Shown here one piece after another: positions 18,330 through 26,953 of a stretch of DNA of 64,000 nucleotides. Made by a program: the position numbers and the translations under genes. Source of the stretch: Marinicrinis sediminis (GTDB lineage: Bacteria; Bacillota; Bacilli; Paenibacillales; KCTC-33676). The notes beneath the pieces were generated by a model. It was given only the letters and a program-made list of their open reading frames with translations. It did not search any database and had not been told where the DNA came from. The stretch is from the NCBI RefSeq assembly GCF_042685085.1, contig NZ_JBHUMM010000007.1:62001-126000 (forward strand), in the 5' to 3' direction. The first letter of the stretch is position 1. The number at the start of each line of letters is the position of its first letter.

Positions 18330-18746
18330 GATGTATTCACTTCTTTCATGAGTAATGTCATTGGCCTGTTCCTTCCTGCAACTTTCACTGTACCAATATT
18401 TTCTGCAAAATTCTATACCGTGCACGTATAAGTTTCAGATCGTTGTCCATAATAATGGATGTCGGTGCGAAAGGAAAGGTGATGGTTCCGTTGAACGTAG
18501 CGCCAGTCGTTTTTGCCACTCATTAGATTGGATGTTTGATGTAATTGGATTCGTCTGGTTATTCTCAGACATTGATCGACACTCGGCTTTGAGGGATGAG
18601 AAAGGAAAAACAACCAACCGCATCGACAGAAAAGAACCCTGCGGGGTTCTTTTCGTTTCTTCATCGGTCTTAAAAGGCATCAAGGATAATATTTCGTCTT
18701 ATAAAGTGAGAATAAACAGAGAAAAAACGTGAAAGGAGACCATTCC
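18330..18746. other. 417-bp intergenic region with an orphan terminator
   Basis: Upstream region of two divergent genes. I see no convincing coding frame: the frames open on both strands are low-complexity and lack RBS support. It holds a strong hairpin with T-tail at 18629-18654 and AAAGGAG at 18732 for the next gene. The 200 bp before the hairpin look like neither promoter nor gene. Confidence 0.6.
18629..18654 (+). terminator. Orphan rho-independent terminator
   Basis: 11-bp perfect stem GAAAAGAACCC / GGGTTCTTTTC with a 4-base loop, then GTTTCTTC. No gene ends upstream of it on the plus strand, so it may end a short untranslated transcript or act as an attenuator for the gene at 18747. 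Confidence 0.7.
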
Positions 18747-18995
18747 ATGGCAGATCAACACCCTAAACAGCAAATGAACCCTATTTCGCACGAGATATGT
18801 GAAGTAGATGGCGTATATCGCAATGAATGGGGACGTGAAGAGATGGTCAAGCGAGGCGAGGCCTTTCCTTCTGACCCGCAACTGGGCACGGCAACCTGGG
18901 AGCTAGTCAGTCTGGAACCCAAGGAAAGCTTGTACGATCAGGAAGAACCTCATCGCCACAAAACGCGCTTCTCGGTAGACCGTGGAGACAAGTAG
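18747..18995 (+). CDS. Small hypothetical protein, possibly YjzC-like
   Basis: 82-aa hydrophilic protein with no membrane segment. ATG at 18747 with AAAGGAG 8 bases upstream (the in-frame ATG at 18729 lacks a site). The central part, DGVYRNEWGREEMVKRGEAF and then P, resembles the short YjzC-type module (a G-x-Y motif followed by basic residues, then a G-x-x-F-P motif). The function of that family is unknown and the resemblance is by eye only. Good RBS and codon pattern support a real gene. Confidence 0.65.
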   Translation: MADQHPKQQMNPISHEICEVDGVYRNEWGREEMVKRGEAFPSDPQLGTATWELVSLEPKESLYDQEEPHRHKTRFSVDRGDK

Positions 18996-19078
18996 CTGAT
19001 CAAAAAAGAAGAAACCTTTCACCGCTTCCTGCGTATGTATGTCTGTGAGCGCATAGACCTTACATAATTGAAGGGAAG

Positions 19079-19507
19079 ATGATGAAAGTGAATATCGCGT
19101 TTTTTTTACTCCCAAAAAATGAATGTGTGTGCCTGACGCCAGATTCTACCATTCGCCAAGCACTGGAGAAAATGGAGTTCCATCGGTACTCGGCCGTTCC
19201 GCTATTAGATGCAGAAGGGAAGTACGTGGGAACCATTACAGAAGGTGATCTGTTGTGGGCATTGAAAAAAACGCCTGAATTAAATTTTCAAACCATAGAG
19301 CATATCCGTCTCAAGGACGTACCCCAAAAAATGCAAAATCAGCCGGTGGAGATCAACGCCCAGATTGAAGATCTGCTCACCTTGGCGATTGCGCAAAATT
19401 TTATTCCCGTCGTCGACGACCAGCAGCATTTTATCGGCATGATCAGACGAAGAGAAATTATTGAATACTGTTCTACACTCATGCAATCGTCTGCTGCTAT
19501 CTCTTAG
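19079..19507 (+). CDS. CBS domain-pair protein
   Basis: 142 aa made of two CBS motifs. The first (about 8-65) holds MEFHRYSAVPLLDAEGKYVG and ITEGDLLWAL; the second (about 78-135) holds FIPVVDDQQHFIGMIRRREI. Such stand-alone pairs form a Bateman module that binds adenosyl ligands and usually regulates a partner. None is adjacent. AAGGGA precedes ATGATG; the second ATG (19082) has the better spacing, so the first residue may be absent. Confidence 0.88.
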   Translation: MMKVNIAFFLLPKNECVCLTPDSTIRQALEKMEFHRYSAVPLLDAEGKYVGTITEGDLLWALKKTPELNFQTIEHIRLKDVPQKMQNQPVEINAQIEDLLTLAIAQNFIPVVDDQQHFIGMIRRREIIEYCSTLMQSSAAIS

Positions 19508-19831
19508 CTTGCTCTTAGCTTGATCCTAGCTGACTTAGCTTGCTCCTTGTCCGCTACTCATCAGGCATAACGAGTTCCCTAGCTTTGCCCATGCCACATC
19601 GATTTGCTGGCATCCCCTGCAGCCTGATCTGTATGCTTGACTGTAATTTACAGAGACTCGTGTAACGTTATCCCGTTGCACGGGTCTTTTTGCATGCATG
19701 CTAATCGGCTTTCTCTCCTCATCCGTCATGAGCTTGACATACTTAATTCTATTCAACTTGCATAAAAAAAAGGTATAATAAGGAAGGTGATCCGATCACC
19801 TATTCTGTCTATATTAAGGTGTTGCTGGCTT
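19508..19831 (+). other. 324-bp non-coding region with short repeats and a dyad
   Basis: No gene recognised. It contains four imperfect copies of CTTAGCTTG/CCTAGCT just after the CBS gene (19503-19545), a perfect dyad CTGTAATTTACAG (19641-19653), and a small hairpin CCCGT/ACGGG followed by TCTTTTT (19672-19690) that can terminate a plus-strand transcript. An AT-rich stretch with TATAAT at 19774 may belong to the promoter of the kinase gene. Confidence 0.6.
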
Positions 19832-21550
19832 ATGCGTTCCCGCTTTCTATATTTCATTGGCCTGATTATTATTCTGCTGCTCTTGGTCAATAATCTCGTC
19901 TACTATTATTCAACTAAAAGAACGCTTGAGGATCAGCTCACCGAACGGATGGAGACGGTCGCCAAGCATATACGGATGTCCATCACACATTCCCAGCTGG
20001 GAACGGATTATGTAGAGAAATTACTGGCGGAACAGCTACGAACCGCTTCTTTGGTATATAAATATGCACTTCCTGCCGATCTGGAGGAAGTCACCAATGA
20101 ACAACTGAAAAAGCTACGTGACGAAATCGGTCTTGAAGCCGTCACGCTGTTCAAGCAGACGGACGACGATATCGTAGGCTATCGCTCTACAGAAGCAAAT
20201 GAAATCGGACTCAGCACGAACTTCTGGGGATTCTGGTACGAGGCATTCCGGCAGTTGTACAGGGAGGAGCCGGTTACGGTCGGTCGCGGCGAAACCCTTC
20301 CTCACTTTTGGGCTGGTCCTTTCGAGGTGGCCAATTCGGACCCTGAGAAAGTGTTCAAATGGGGCTATTTCTATGATGGTACGACCAATTACATGATCGA
20401 TCCGTATATCAATATGAAAAAGCTCGATGTGTTTGACCAGATGACCGGACCCACTGCGGTCATTGAATCCATGCTCCGTGAAAATACATTCATCAAGGAA
20501 ATTACGGTATTCAACCATGGCAAATTTGGCAATGACAAATTAAAAAAAGCCAAAAACCAGCATGATGAGGAATGGGTTCATCATCGAGACCGACCTATTC
20601 TGTATGGTTCCTATTTGTTTAAAAACGAACAGGCGGATGTGACGTATGTCAATCGATCTATGAAACAGCAGCGTATGATCAGTGAAGTGGCGACGCTCAA
20701 TGATCAGAAAGTATGGCAATCCTATATTCCGGTGAAGGACGATACCACCTCCTATGTCATCCGCATCGTAGGCGACTACCAAACCATACAGAACAATCTG
20801 AACAAACAATTTTCCATGATGGGCATTTCCATCCTGATTGCCCTTCTCATTACCATGATCGTCATCTGGATCATTATGCGCTTTATGAAGGCCACGAGAG
20901 AGGTTGCGGTCCAGTCGGCCCAGATTGCGTATATTGAACAGTTAAATGAAATGTTTACGACCATCCGTGGTCAGCGCCATGACTTTCTCAACCACGTGCA
21001 GACCATACATAGTCTCGTCAGCATGAACAAGACAGAGGCCCTGAAGCAGTACACCGCTGAGCTCATTGGCGAGATTCGGGAAGTCAATGATCTGATTCGG
21101 GTCGGACAGCCGGCTATCGCCGCGATCGTGCAGTCCAAACTGACCGTGGCAGTGACTAAAAAAATACATCTTCGTCACCAGCTCACCGATGTCGACAAGC
21201 TCAAATTCGGTGTGAAATCGGTAGATATCGTCAAAATCATCGGCAACCTTGTGGATAATGCCTTCGATGCCGTCCTCATGCTCCCAGTAGATGAGCGCAT
21301 CGTCGATCTCAAGGTCAAAACGGTAGAGCGGCAGTTGATGATTCAGGTGAAGAATCCCGGGCGCTCCCTGTCTAGCGAGGAAGTGGACCGGATGTTCCTT
21401 GCCGGATACAGTACCAAAACCTCTGACAGCCATGACGGCATCGGACTGGCGGTTACGAAAGAACGGGTGCTGCATTATCGCGGTTCCATTGACGTATGGT
21501 CCCAAAATGGCACCATTATTTTCACAGTATTGATCCCGCTGGACCAATAA
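19832..21550 (+). CDS. Sensor histidine kinase, CitA/DctB-like with Spo0B-type dimerisation domain
   Basis: Membrane kinase, 572 aa from the ATG at 19832 (AAGGTG 10 bases upstream; a GTG at 19787 would add 15 residues). Two transmembrane helices (about 7-27 and 328-350) flank a roughly 300-residue extracellular sensor region. The cytoplasmic part has a Spo0B-type phospho-acceptor block (GQRHDFLNHVQTIHSL) and a HATPase domain (N box IIGNLVDNAFDAVL, G box DSHDGIGLAV). Kinases of this type sense carboxylates or amino acids and pair with a CitB-type regulator; none is adjacent, so it is an orphan here. Confidence 0.88.
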   Translation: MRSRFLYFIGLIIILLLLVNNLVYYYSTKRTLEDQLTERMETVAKHIRMSITHSQLGTDYVEKLLAEQLRTASLVYKYALPADLEEVTNEQLKKLRDEIGLEAVTLFKQTDDDIVGYRSTEANEIGLSTNFWGFWYEAFRQLYREEPVTVGRGETLPHFWAGPFEVANSDPEKVFKWGYFYDGTTNYMIDPYINMKKLDVFDQMTGPTAVIESMLRENTFIKEITVFNHGKFGNDKLKKAKNQHDEEWVHHRDRPILYGSYLFKNEQADVTYVNRSMKQQRMISEVATLNDQKVWQSYIPVKDDTTSYVIRIVGDYQTIQNNLNKQFSMMGISILIALLITMIVIWIIMRFMKATREVAVQSAQIAYIEQLNEMFTTIRGQRHDFLNHVQTIHSLVSMNKTEALKQYTAELIGEIREVNDLIRVGQPAIAAIVQSKLTVAVTKKIHLRHQLTDVDKLKFGVKSVDIVKIIGNLVDNAFDAVLMLPVDERIVDLKVKTVERQLMIQVKNPGRSLSSEEVDRMFLAGYSTKTSDSHDGIGLAVTKERVLHYRGSIDVWSQNGTIIFTVLIPLDQ

Positions 21551-21628
21551 ACAGGTATGAAAAGCAGGCTGGATGGGGCAACTTAATGCCAAGCAGAAAA
21601 AGTCGGAACGACCAGGGGAGGCTTTCGT

Positions 21629-22220
21629 TTGGTACATCCATCCGTCCGTGCCTTTGTCGCGTTGCCTCTGCCCCTCCAGATCAGGCAGAGGCTGAATCAG
21701 CAGGTTCAGGGACTCGCCATGCAGCCTGAGTTTCGAACCTGGACAGACAGCCGAGATTATCATATTACCTTGCAGTTCATCGGAGACCTTGCCTTAGACA
21801 AGCTCAACAAGCTCGCCAAATGGCTGGAAGATATATGCCATCATACCACCCCATTCCCCATTCTGTCTGGAGATGACACAGTGGGGAGTTTTCGGTTCCG
21901 AACGTGCTCCACGTATTTTGTACAAGGGATGTACGTCACCGCCACCCTTGCAAACCTTGCAACACACCCTTTACACCTACTGTGTGGAGCAGCAGCTCGT
22001 TCACCCCGAATCTCGTCCCTATATGCCTCATATTACCGTTGCCCGCCGATATCAGTCCGGTCACGCGAATTCCGCGTTCGATCTGTCTTCCCTCTCCACA
22101 GAAAAACAAAATGAGCCACCCTTGAAATGGGTCGCTCATTCTGTCGTCATTTATGAAAGCCGAATCGGTCATACTCCCATGTATCATCCTTGGCGCATTA
22201 TGCCGTTTCACTCTATTTGA
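21629..22220 (+). pseudogene. 2'-5' RNA ligase family (ThpR/LigT) gene with frameshift
   Basis: Two overlapping frames together make one LigT-fold protein of about 197 aa, the usual length. The first frame begins with TTG at 21629 (AGGGGAGG 8 bases upstream) and carries the first H-x-T motif, YHITLQFIGD. The second carries FGSERAPRILYKG, the second H-x-T motif PHITVARRY, and the C-terminal VVIYES. The switch fits one extra base in GAGTTTTCGG near 21891-21893. The stretch 21930-21970 reads plausibly in either frame, so a second lesion is possible. Either a real pseudogene or a sequencing error. Intact members are cyclic phosphodiesterases acting on RNA 2',3'-ends. Confidence 0.8.
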
Positions 22221-22246
22221 CGGGTGGCCGAATCATCATAACTGTC

Positions 22247-23200
22247 CTATTTTGCAAATCGGTGATTGCCGATGTTGACCACAACCTCCAACGAGTTGAA
22301 GAAAGAACCACCGGACACCTTCGGATTATAAAAATACAACGCGTCCCCCGCTACATTGACCCCCAGAAGTGCTTCTCTGGCGGCTTGCAGACTCTCATCG
22401 GAGGGCTCCATTCGCTCCAGCTTACCTGTACGGGCAGGTGTGAACTGTCCGGGCGCATAAATAACGCCCTGCAAAGTAGACGGAAAACTGGAATGCGCGA
22501 CCCGGTTCATGACCACATTACCCACGGCCAGCTGCCCCTCATAACTCTCATATCCCGCTTCAGCGAAAATCAGTTTGGCCAGCAAAATCAGGTTCGGATT
22601 CACAAGTTCCTCACTCATCATGGACGGGATCACCCATTTGATGGAATCCCCTGCGGCCAGTTTGCCCTCGATATGGGTATTGCGCTGTTTCAGTTTCTCT
22701 ACCTCTACCTCGAGCTGCTTGCTCACAGATTGCCATGTATCGTCTTCCTTGACTTCATACAGGGGAACGAGCTGAAGGGAAATGACGTTGCCTTCCGGTT
22801 CCCAGTTGACTTGCATATGCAGCATTTCCGCTGCATGTCTCATTGAAATATACAGGCGTCCATTTGACATAAACGGCGCCGAATCGGAAATATACTTTTC
22901 ATCATTCATCGTCGTCACATACCGCTTCCACTCCATAATGACCTCATCATCATAGGGAGACAATACGGTAATAGAACGTGCTTGCTGATCCCATTCAATA
23001 TTTGCTTGCAGCGCATCGGCTACCTCACGTATGGGCAAGTGCCAGCGCTGATTTTTCATTAGCGGTTTGCTGTCGAACGTATACGCCTCACCGTTAATGG
23101 TCCAGCTCGGAGTGGCTGCTGCAGAAGTAGGGGGTACAGAACTGAACATCATCACGATCACGATCGCCACCAAACCTGTCCATTGCATCACATGCTTCAA
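22247..23200 (-). CDS. Cell wall hydrolase, SleB/CwlJ type, with copper-amine-oxidase-like N-terminal domain
   Basis: 317-aa exported protein. Signal peptide (1-28, ...PPTSAAA), then a copper-amine-oxidase-N type stalk domain (about 32-150) with two repeats (KPLMKNQRWHLPIREVADAL; APFMSNGRLYISMRHAAEML), then a C-terminal Hydrolase_2 domain (about 205-317). In that domain the catalytic Glu is expected in AKLIFAEAGYESYEGQ, and NVVMNRV, GQFTPA and ALYFYNP match the SleB/CwlJ fold. The stalk is a non-catalytic envelope module common in Paenibacillus. It starts with TTG at 23200 with GAGAGGAG 9 bases upstream. Likely role: cortex or wall lysis in germination. Confidence 0.9.
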   Translation of the reverse strand: MKHVMQWTGLVAIVIVMMFSSVPPTSAAATPSWTINGEAYTFDSKPLMKNQRWHLPIREVADALQANIEWDQQARSITVLSPYDDEVIMEWKRYVTTMNDEKYISDSAPFMSNGRLYISMRHAAEMLHMQVNWEPEGNVISLQLVPLYEVKEDDTWQSVSKQLEVEVEKLKQRNTHIEGKLAAGDSIKWVIPSMMSEELVNPNLILLAKLIFAEAGYESYEGQLAVGNVVMNRVAHSSFPSTLQGVIYAPGQFTPARTGKLERMEPSDESLQAAREALLGVNVAGDALYFYNPKVSGGSFFNSLEVVVNIGNHRFAK

Positions 23201-23394
23201 AAACCATCGCTCCTCTCTTGTTTTAATTTACCATGGCAAGGTTGGAAAAGGACAGGAAAGTTTTTGAATCCGTTTCCGTAAATTTTACCATTGACTTTTC
23301 CACAGAGATAGGGGAATGTGAAGCATTTATCGCCCGATTTATAGTAAACTAAAGGCAAACAGGCCGAAATGAATGGCAGAAAGGGTAGGGATTC

Positions 23395-24318
23395 ATGACA
23401 AATGATCATTTGCTGCTGAATTGGATGGAAGAGAGCCGTGCCCTTGTGCACAAAGGTCAAGTGGCCGATTATATCCCCGCATTGGCGCAGGCCAGCCCGG
23501 ATGCGCTTGGCATCACGATTCACCCCGTGCAAGGTTCTCCCCTCACTCTGGGGGATTGTGACCAAATCTTCACGCTGCAAAGCATATCAAAAGTATTCAC
23601 CCTGATCCTGGCTCTGATGGACAGAGGGGAAGAAGTCGTATTCTCCCACGTAGGCATGGAGCCAACCGGAGACAATTTCAAGTCCATTCTGAAACTGGAG
23701 CTCGTACCTCCCGGAAAACCGTTCAATCCGATGATCAATGCAGGCGCCATTACCGTGACCTCGCTAATCGGAGGTGAAACACCAGAAGAGAAATGGCATC
23801 GCATACTGGCCTTTATTCAACACCTGGCCAGCGACCCGGACATCGGCTTCAACGAAGACGTATACGAGTCTGAGAAAGCCACGGCCAACCGAAATCGCTC
23901 GCTTGGCTACTTTCTCAAGGATGTAGGCGTGCTGGAAGGAAAAGTGGAGGAACAGCTGGATGTGTATTTCAAGCATTGTGCCATTGAAATGACTTGCAAG
24001 CAGTTGGCTCGTCTGGCTGTCATCCTCGCCAATAACGGCCTTGATCCAGACACTTCCAGGCAGCTCATTCCGGCCAAATATGTGCGCATTGCCAAAACCT
24101 TTATGGTGACCTGCGGCATGTACAATGCTTCCGGCGAATTTGCCATTCGCGTTGGTATCCCGGCCAAAAGCGGCGTATCTGGCAGCATCCTGGCCCTTGT
24201 ACCCGGCCGGATGGGAATTGGGATTATCGGACCCTCCCTGGATGAGAAAGGAAACAGCATTGCCGGCATGCACATGCTGGAACGGATGAGTGAGGCCTGG
24301 GAGTTCAGTATGTTCTAA
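23395..24318 (+). CDS. glsA: Glutaminase
   Basis: Serine-dependent glutaminase converting glutamine to glutamate and ammonia in the cytoplasm; 307 aa, normal length. The beta-lactamase-like S-x-x-K motif is S63-I-S-K66 in LQSISKVFTL. Other conserved blocks are MINAGAI, YESEKATANRNRSLGYFL and KSGVSGSI. The start ATG has AGGG motifs upstream. It is convergent with the aspartase gene, with only 12 bp between the stop codons. Confidence 0.95.
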   Translation: MTNDHLLLNWMEESRALVHKGQVADYIPALAQASPDALGITIHPVQGSPLTLGDCDQIFTLQSISKVFTLILALMDRGEEVVFSHVGMEPTGDNFKSILKLELVPPGKPFNPMINAGAITVTSLIGGETPEEKWHRILAFIQHLASDPDIGFNEDVYESEKATANRNRSLGYFLKDVGVLEGKVEEQLDVYFKHCAIEMTCKQLARLAVILANNGLDPDTSRQLIPAKYVRIAKTFMVTCGMYNASGEFAIRVGIPAKSGVSGSILALVPGRMGIGIIGPSLDEKGNSIAGMHMLERMSEAWEFSMF

Positions 24319-24330
24319 GTCGTGCATGCT

Positions 24331-25749
24331 CTACTGATTATGTAGAAACTGAATCCCTGCGATGCCGGGCGACGTCATCTGGTAAGGATCGAGAATCACG
24401 GTTAGCTCCTCTTCCGTCAACAGCTGCCGTTCCAGAATAATCTCTTTGACCGTCGCCCCGGTTTTCAGAGCTTCCTTCACAATCTGAGCTGCCGTTTCAT
24501 AGCCGAGATGTGGATTCAGTGCCGTGATCACGCCAAAGCTTTGACTGACGTACTGCTTGCACTGCTCCATATTCGCCTCCAGCCCTTCCATGGCGTATTT
24601 CTCCAGTACGCACAATCCATTGTTCAGGATATCCAGAGACTGCAACAAATTAAAGGAAATGACCGGCACCATTACATTGAGCTCAAACTGCCCGGCTTCA
24701 CTGGCCATACATATCGTATGATCATTGCCCATCACCTGAAAGGCTATCTGGTTCATCACCTCCAGCATGACCGGATTTACTTTGCCTGGCATGATCGAAG
24801 ACCCCGGCTGTCTGGGCGGCAGAAAAATCTCCGACAAGCCTGCTCTGGGACCAGAAGCCATCAGCCTGAGATCATTGCACATTTTGGACAGATTAACCGC
24901 AGTCACCTTCAGCGCAGCTGACAGCTCTACATAGGCATCCGTATTTTGCGTGGCATCAACCAGATCGCCGGCATGCTTGAGCGGCAGGCCGCATAACTGC
25001 TGCAAATAACCTGTCACCTTCTCCATGTATGCCGTACCGGCATTCAAACCCGTGCCAACTGCAGTTGCCCCCATATTGATGGTCAGCAAATGCCGGCAAG
25101 CCTGATCAACCCGCTCTATGTTGCGGCTCATGAATCCGGCGTACGCAGCGAATTCCTGTCCGAGACGAATCGGCACGGCGTCCTGCAGGTGGGTTCTGCC
25201 CATCTTGATGACCGAATCAAACTGCCTGGACTTCTTGAGCAGGGTCATATGAAAGGATCTCATCGTTTGCAGGAGCCGCTGGGTGAGCTGGTACGCCGCA
25301 ATTCTCAGCGCTGTCGGAATCGTATCATTCGTAGACTGGGACATATTGACATGGTTGTTCGGATTGCAATGAAAGTATTCTCCCTTTTGGTGTCCCATCC
25401 ATTCCAGTGCACGGTTGGCCAGCACCTCATTCATATTCATATTGATGGATGTCCCTGCCCCGCCCTGAATGGAATCTACGATAAATGCCTCTATCCATTT
25501 TCCGGCCATCACTTCATCGGCCGCTTTGACAATGGCCTCCCCAATTTCTTTTTTCAGAAGCTGAATGTCCATATTGGCCAGCGCTGCTGCCTTTTTTACC
25601 TTCGCCAGCGACACAATCAGCTGCCGATGAATCGGCACACCCATAATCGGGAAATTCTCCACTGCTCGTAACGTCTGCACCCCGTAATATGAACCTGCCT
25701 CTACCTGTTTCTCTCCCAAGAAATCATGCTCTTTTCGGTAGCCTTGCAT
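24331..25749 (-). CDS. aspA: Aspartate ammonia-lyase
   Basis: Fumarase/aspartase superfamily enzyme that deaminates L-aspartate to fumarate; 472 aa from the ATG at 25749. That start leaves 6 bases after GGAGGG and gives the usual length. The superfamily signature GSSIMPGKVNPVMLEV (catalytic serine loop) and substrate-site blocks SQSTNDTIPTALR and GRTHLQDAVPIRLGQE are intact; the SQSTND sequence favours aspartase over fumarase. Single gene with no asparaginase nearby. Confidence 0.95.
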   Translation of the reverse strand: MQGYRKEHDFLGEKQVEAGSYYGVQTLRAVENFPIMGVPIHRQLIVSLAKVKKAAALANMDIQLLKKEIGEAIVKAADEVMAGKWIEAFIVDSIQGGAGTSINMNMNEVLANRALEWMGHQKGEYFHCNPNNHVNMSQSTNDTIPTALRIAAYQLTQRLLQTMRSFHMTLLKKSRQFDSVIKMGRTHLQDAVPIRLGQEFAAYAGFMSRNIERVDQACRHLLTINMGATAVGTGLNAGTAYMEKVTGYLQQLCGLPLKHAGDLVDATQNTDAYVELSAALKVTAVNLSKMCNDLRLMASGPRAGLSEIFLPPRQPGSSIMPGKVNPVMLEVMNQIAFQVMGNDHTICMASEAGQFELNVMVPVISFNLLQSLDILNNGLCVLEKYAMEGLEANMEQCKQYVSQSFGVITALNPHLGYETAAQIVKEALKTGATVKEIILERQLLTEEELTVILDPYQMTSPGIAGIQFLHNQ

Positions 25750-25833
25750 CCTCATCCCTCCGTCGACCGATGGTAGAACCATCCTTTTCTTCTAGGGTGC
25801 CCGATCCAGGGAGGAAATACCTATGTGTGCTGT

Positions 25834-26769
25834 CTACCCATACAGCAAAATGGCGTCCAGAGCCGGCTTGCCCTTGAGTAGGCCAACGGCGACGATGGTG
25901 TATCCCTTTGCCTCCAGGTTGACCTGTGGCACATCCAGCACCGACTGCTGGGTACCCGCTGCTCTCACTTCAAAATCATACCGGTTTGGCTGCAACGGGG
26001 CATACGCACTGCTGCCGCCAAAGGAAATATTCGAAAATACAACATTCCCTTTTTTCAGGGCCACATCTACCGCAGGTGCATCAGGTGCTAAATGGATAAA
26101 CCGCAATTTGCTCAGTCCAGGCGCTACAAACGGCTCATCCAGATAGGCGATGAGCTTCAAATCAGCCAGCTTGTTTGCGGCTGCTACCGTATACGTATTT
26201 CCTGGTGATACCTGAACCTGCTGGCTCAAAACCGGCTTTTGCTTTTCCCCTGCCGGAAACACCTCGACCTGGTAATCTCCCGGCGGTACCGGCATATAAT
26301 CCGTCACCTGCTTGTATTTCAGACCCGAGGCCACTTTCTTGCCGTTCGCATAGACATCGACTGCCGGCGCATCCGGCGAGGCATGCAAGACTCTGATGCG
26401 AGCCATCTCCATGCGGTTGACCATGTGCGGAGACATCTGCATGCCATGCATCGGATGGATTGGCATGTTTCCGTAAGGCATGTTCATAGCGGGCATCGGC
26501 GGCATCAGATTGGCGCCTTGGGCAGCGCCTGGTGCGTTTGGTGCATTTGGTGCATATGGTCCCTGCTGATAGGGCTGAATGGCAGCAGGAGATGGATTGT
26601 TCTGCTCATAGGGGTCTCCATAATGCTTGACATAAGCCGCCAGCATCTCTACACAGTGCAAGTATTTCTTGTAGTAATGAATATGCATCTCCGGATTGGT
26701 ATACGTATAGTAATCAGCCAGAATCCCGTACATACTGGACTTTTGCAGCATAATTCTCCAATCTTCCAT
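25834..26769 (-). CDS. DUF4397 domain-containing protein
   Basis: 311 aa from the ATG at 26769 (AGGAGG 6 bases upstream; an upstream in-frame ATG overlaps that site). An N-terminal helical segment (1-55, rich in Y, M and H) leads into a P/M/N-rich linker (about 60-120) and then DUF4397 (about 120-310), a tandem of beta-rich units each with a repeated S/A-PDAPAVDV motif (HASPDAPAVDVYANGKKV; HLAPDAPAVDVALKKGN). No signal peptide is visible. DUF4397 proteins are of unknown function, often cell-surface or spore associated. Confidence 0.88.
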   Translation of the reverse strand: MEDWRIMLQKSSMYGILADYYTYTNPEMHIHYYKKYLHCVEMLAAYVKHYGDPYEQNNPSPAAIQPYQQGPYAPNAPNAPGAAQGANLMPPMPAMNMPYGNMPIHPMHGMQMSPHMVNRMEMARIRVLHASPDAPAVDVYANGKKVASGLKYKQVTDYMPVPPGDYQVEVFPAGEKQKPVLSQQVQVSPGNTYTVAAANKLADLKLIAYLDEPFVAPGLSKLRFIHLAPDAPAVDVALKKGNVVFSNISFGGSSAYAPLQPNRYDFEVRAAGTQQSVLDVPQVNLEAKGYTIVAVGLLKGKPALDAILLYG

Positions 26770-26839
26770 TGGGAACCTCCTCATTCGCTCGAAATGTTCT
26801 CACTGTCATAACCATATGCGAGGGAAAGGTTCAACATGC

Positions 26840-26888
26840 GTAAAAAAAGACCCCGTCTTGTGACACCTGCGTACAAGGTCACAACGGG
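26840..26888 (-). terminator. Terminator of the maltodextrin operon
   Basis: Read on the minus strand, CCCGTTGTGAC (complement of 26878-26888) pairs with GTCACAAGACGGG (two-base bulge), followed by TCTTTTTTT. It lies directly after the GH13_20 gene. Confidence 0.8.
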
Positions 26889-26953
26889 ATCTGATCTTAC
26901 ATGTCTACGATGAGTGGACGCTTCGATCTCAGCCGTCCACTTGGAATAAATGA

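Noticed and set aside
18355..18732. 125-aa plus-strand frame upstream of the small gene at 18747
   Set aside because: It crosses a strong terminator, lacks an RBS and has no protein-like pattern.
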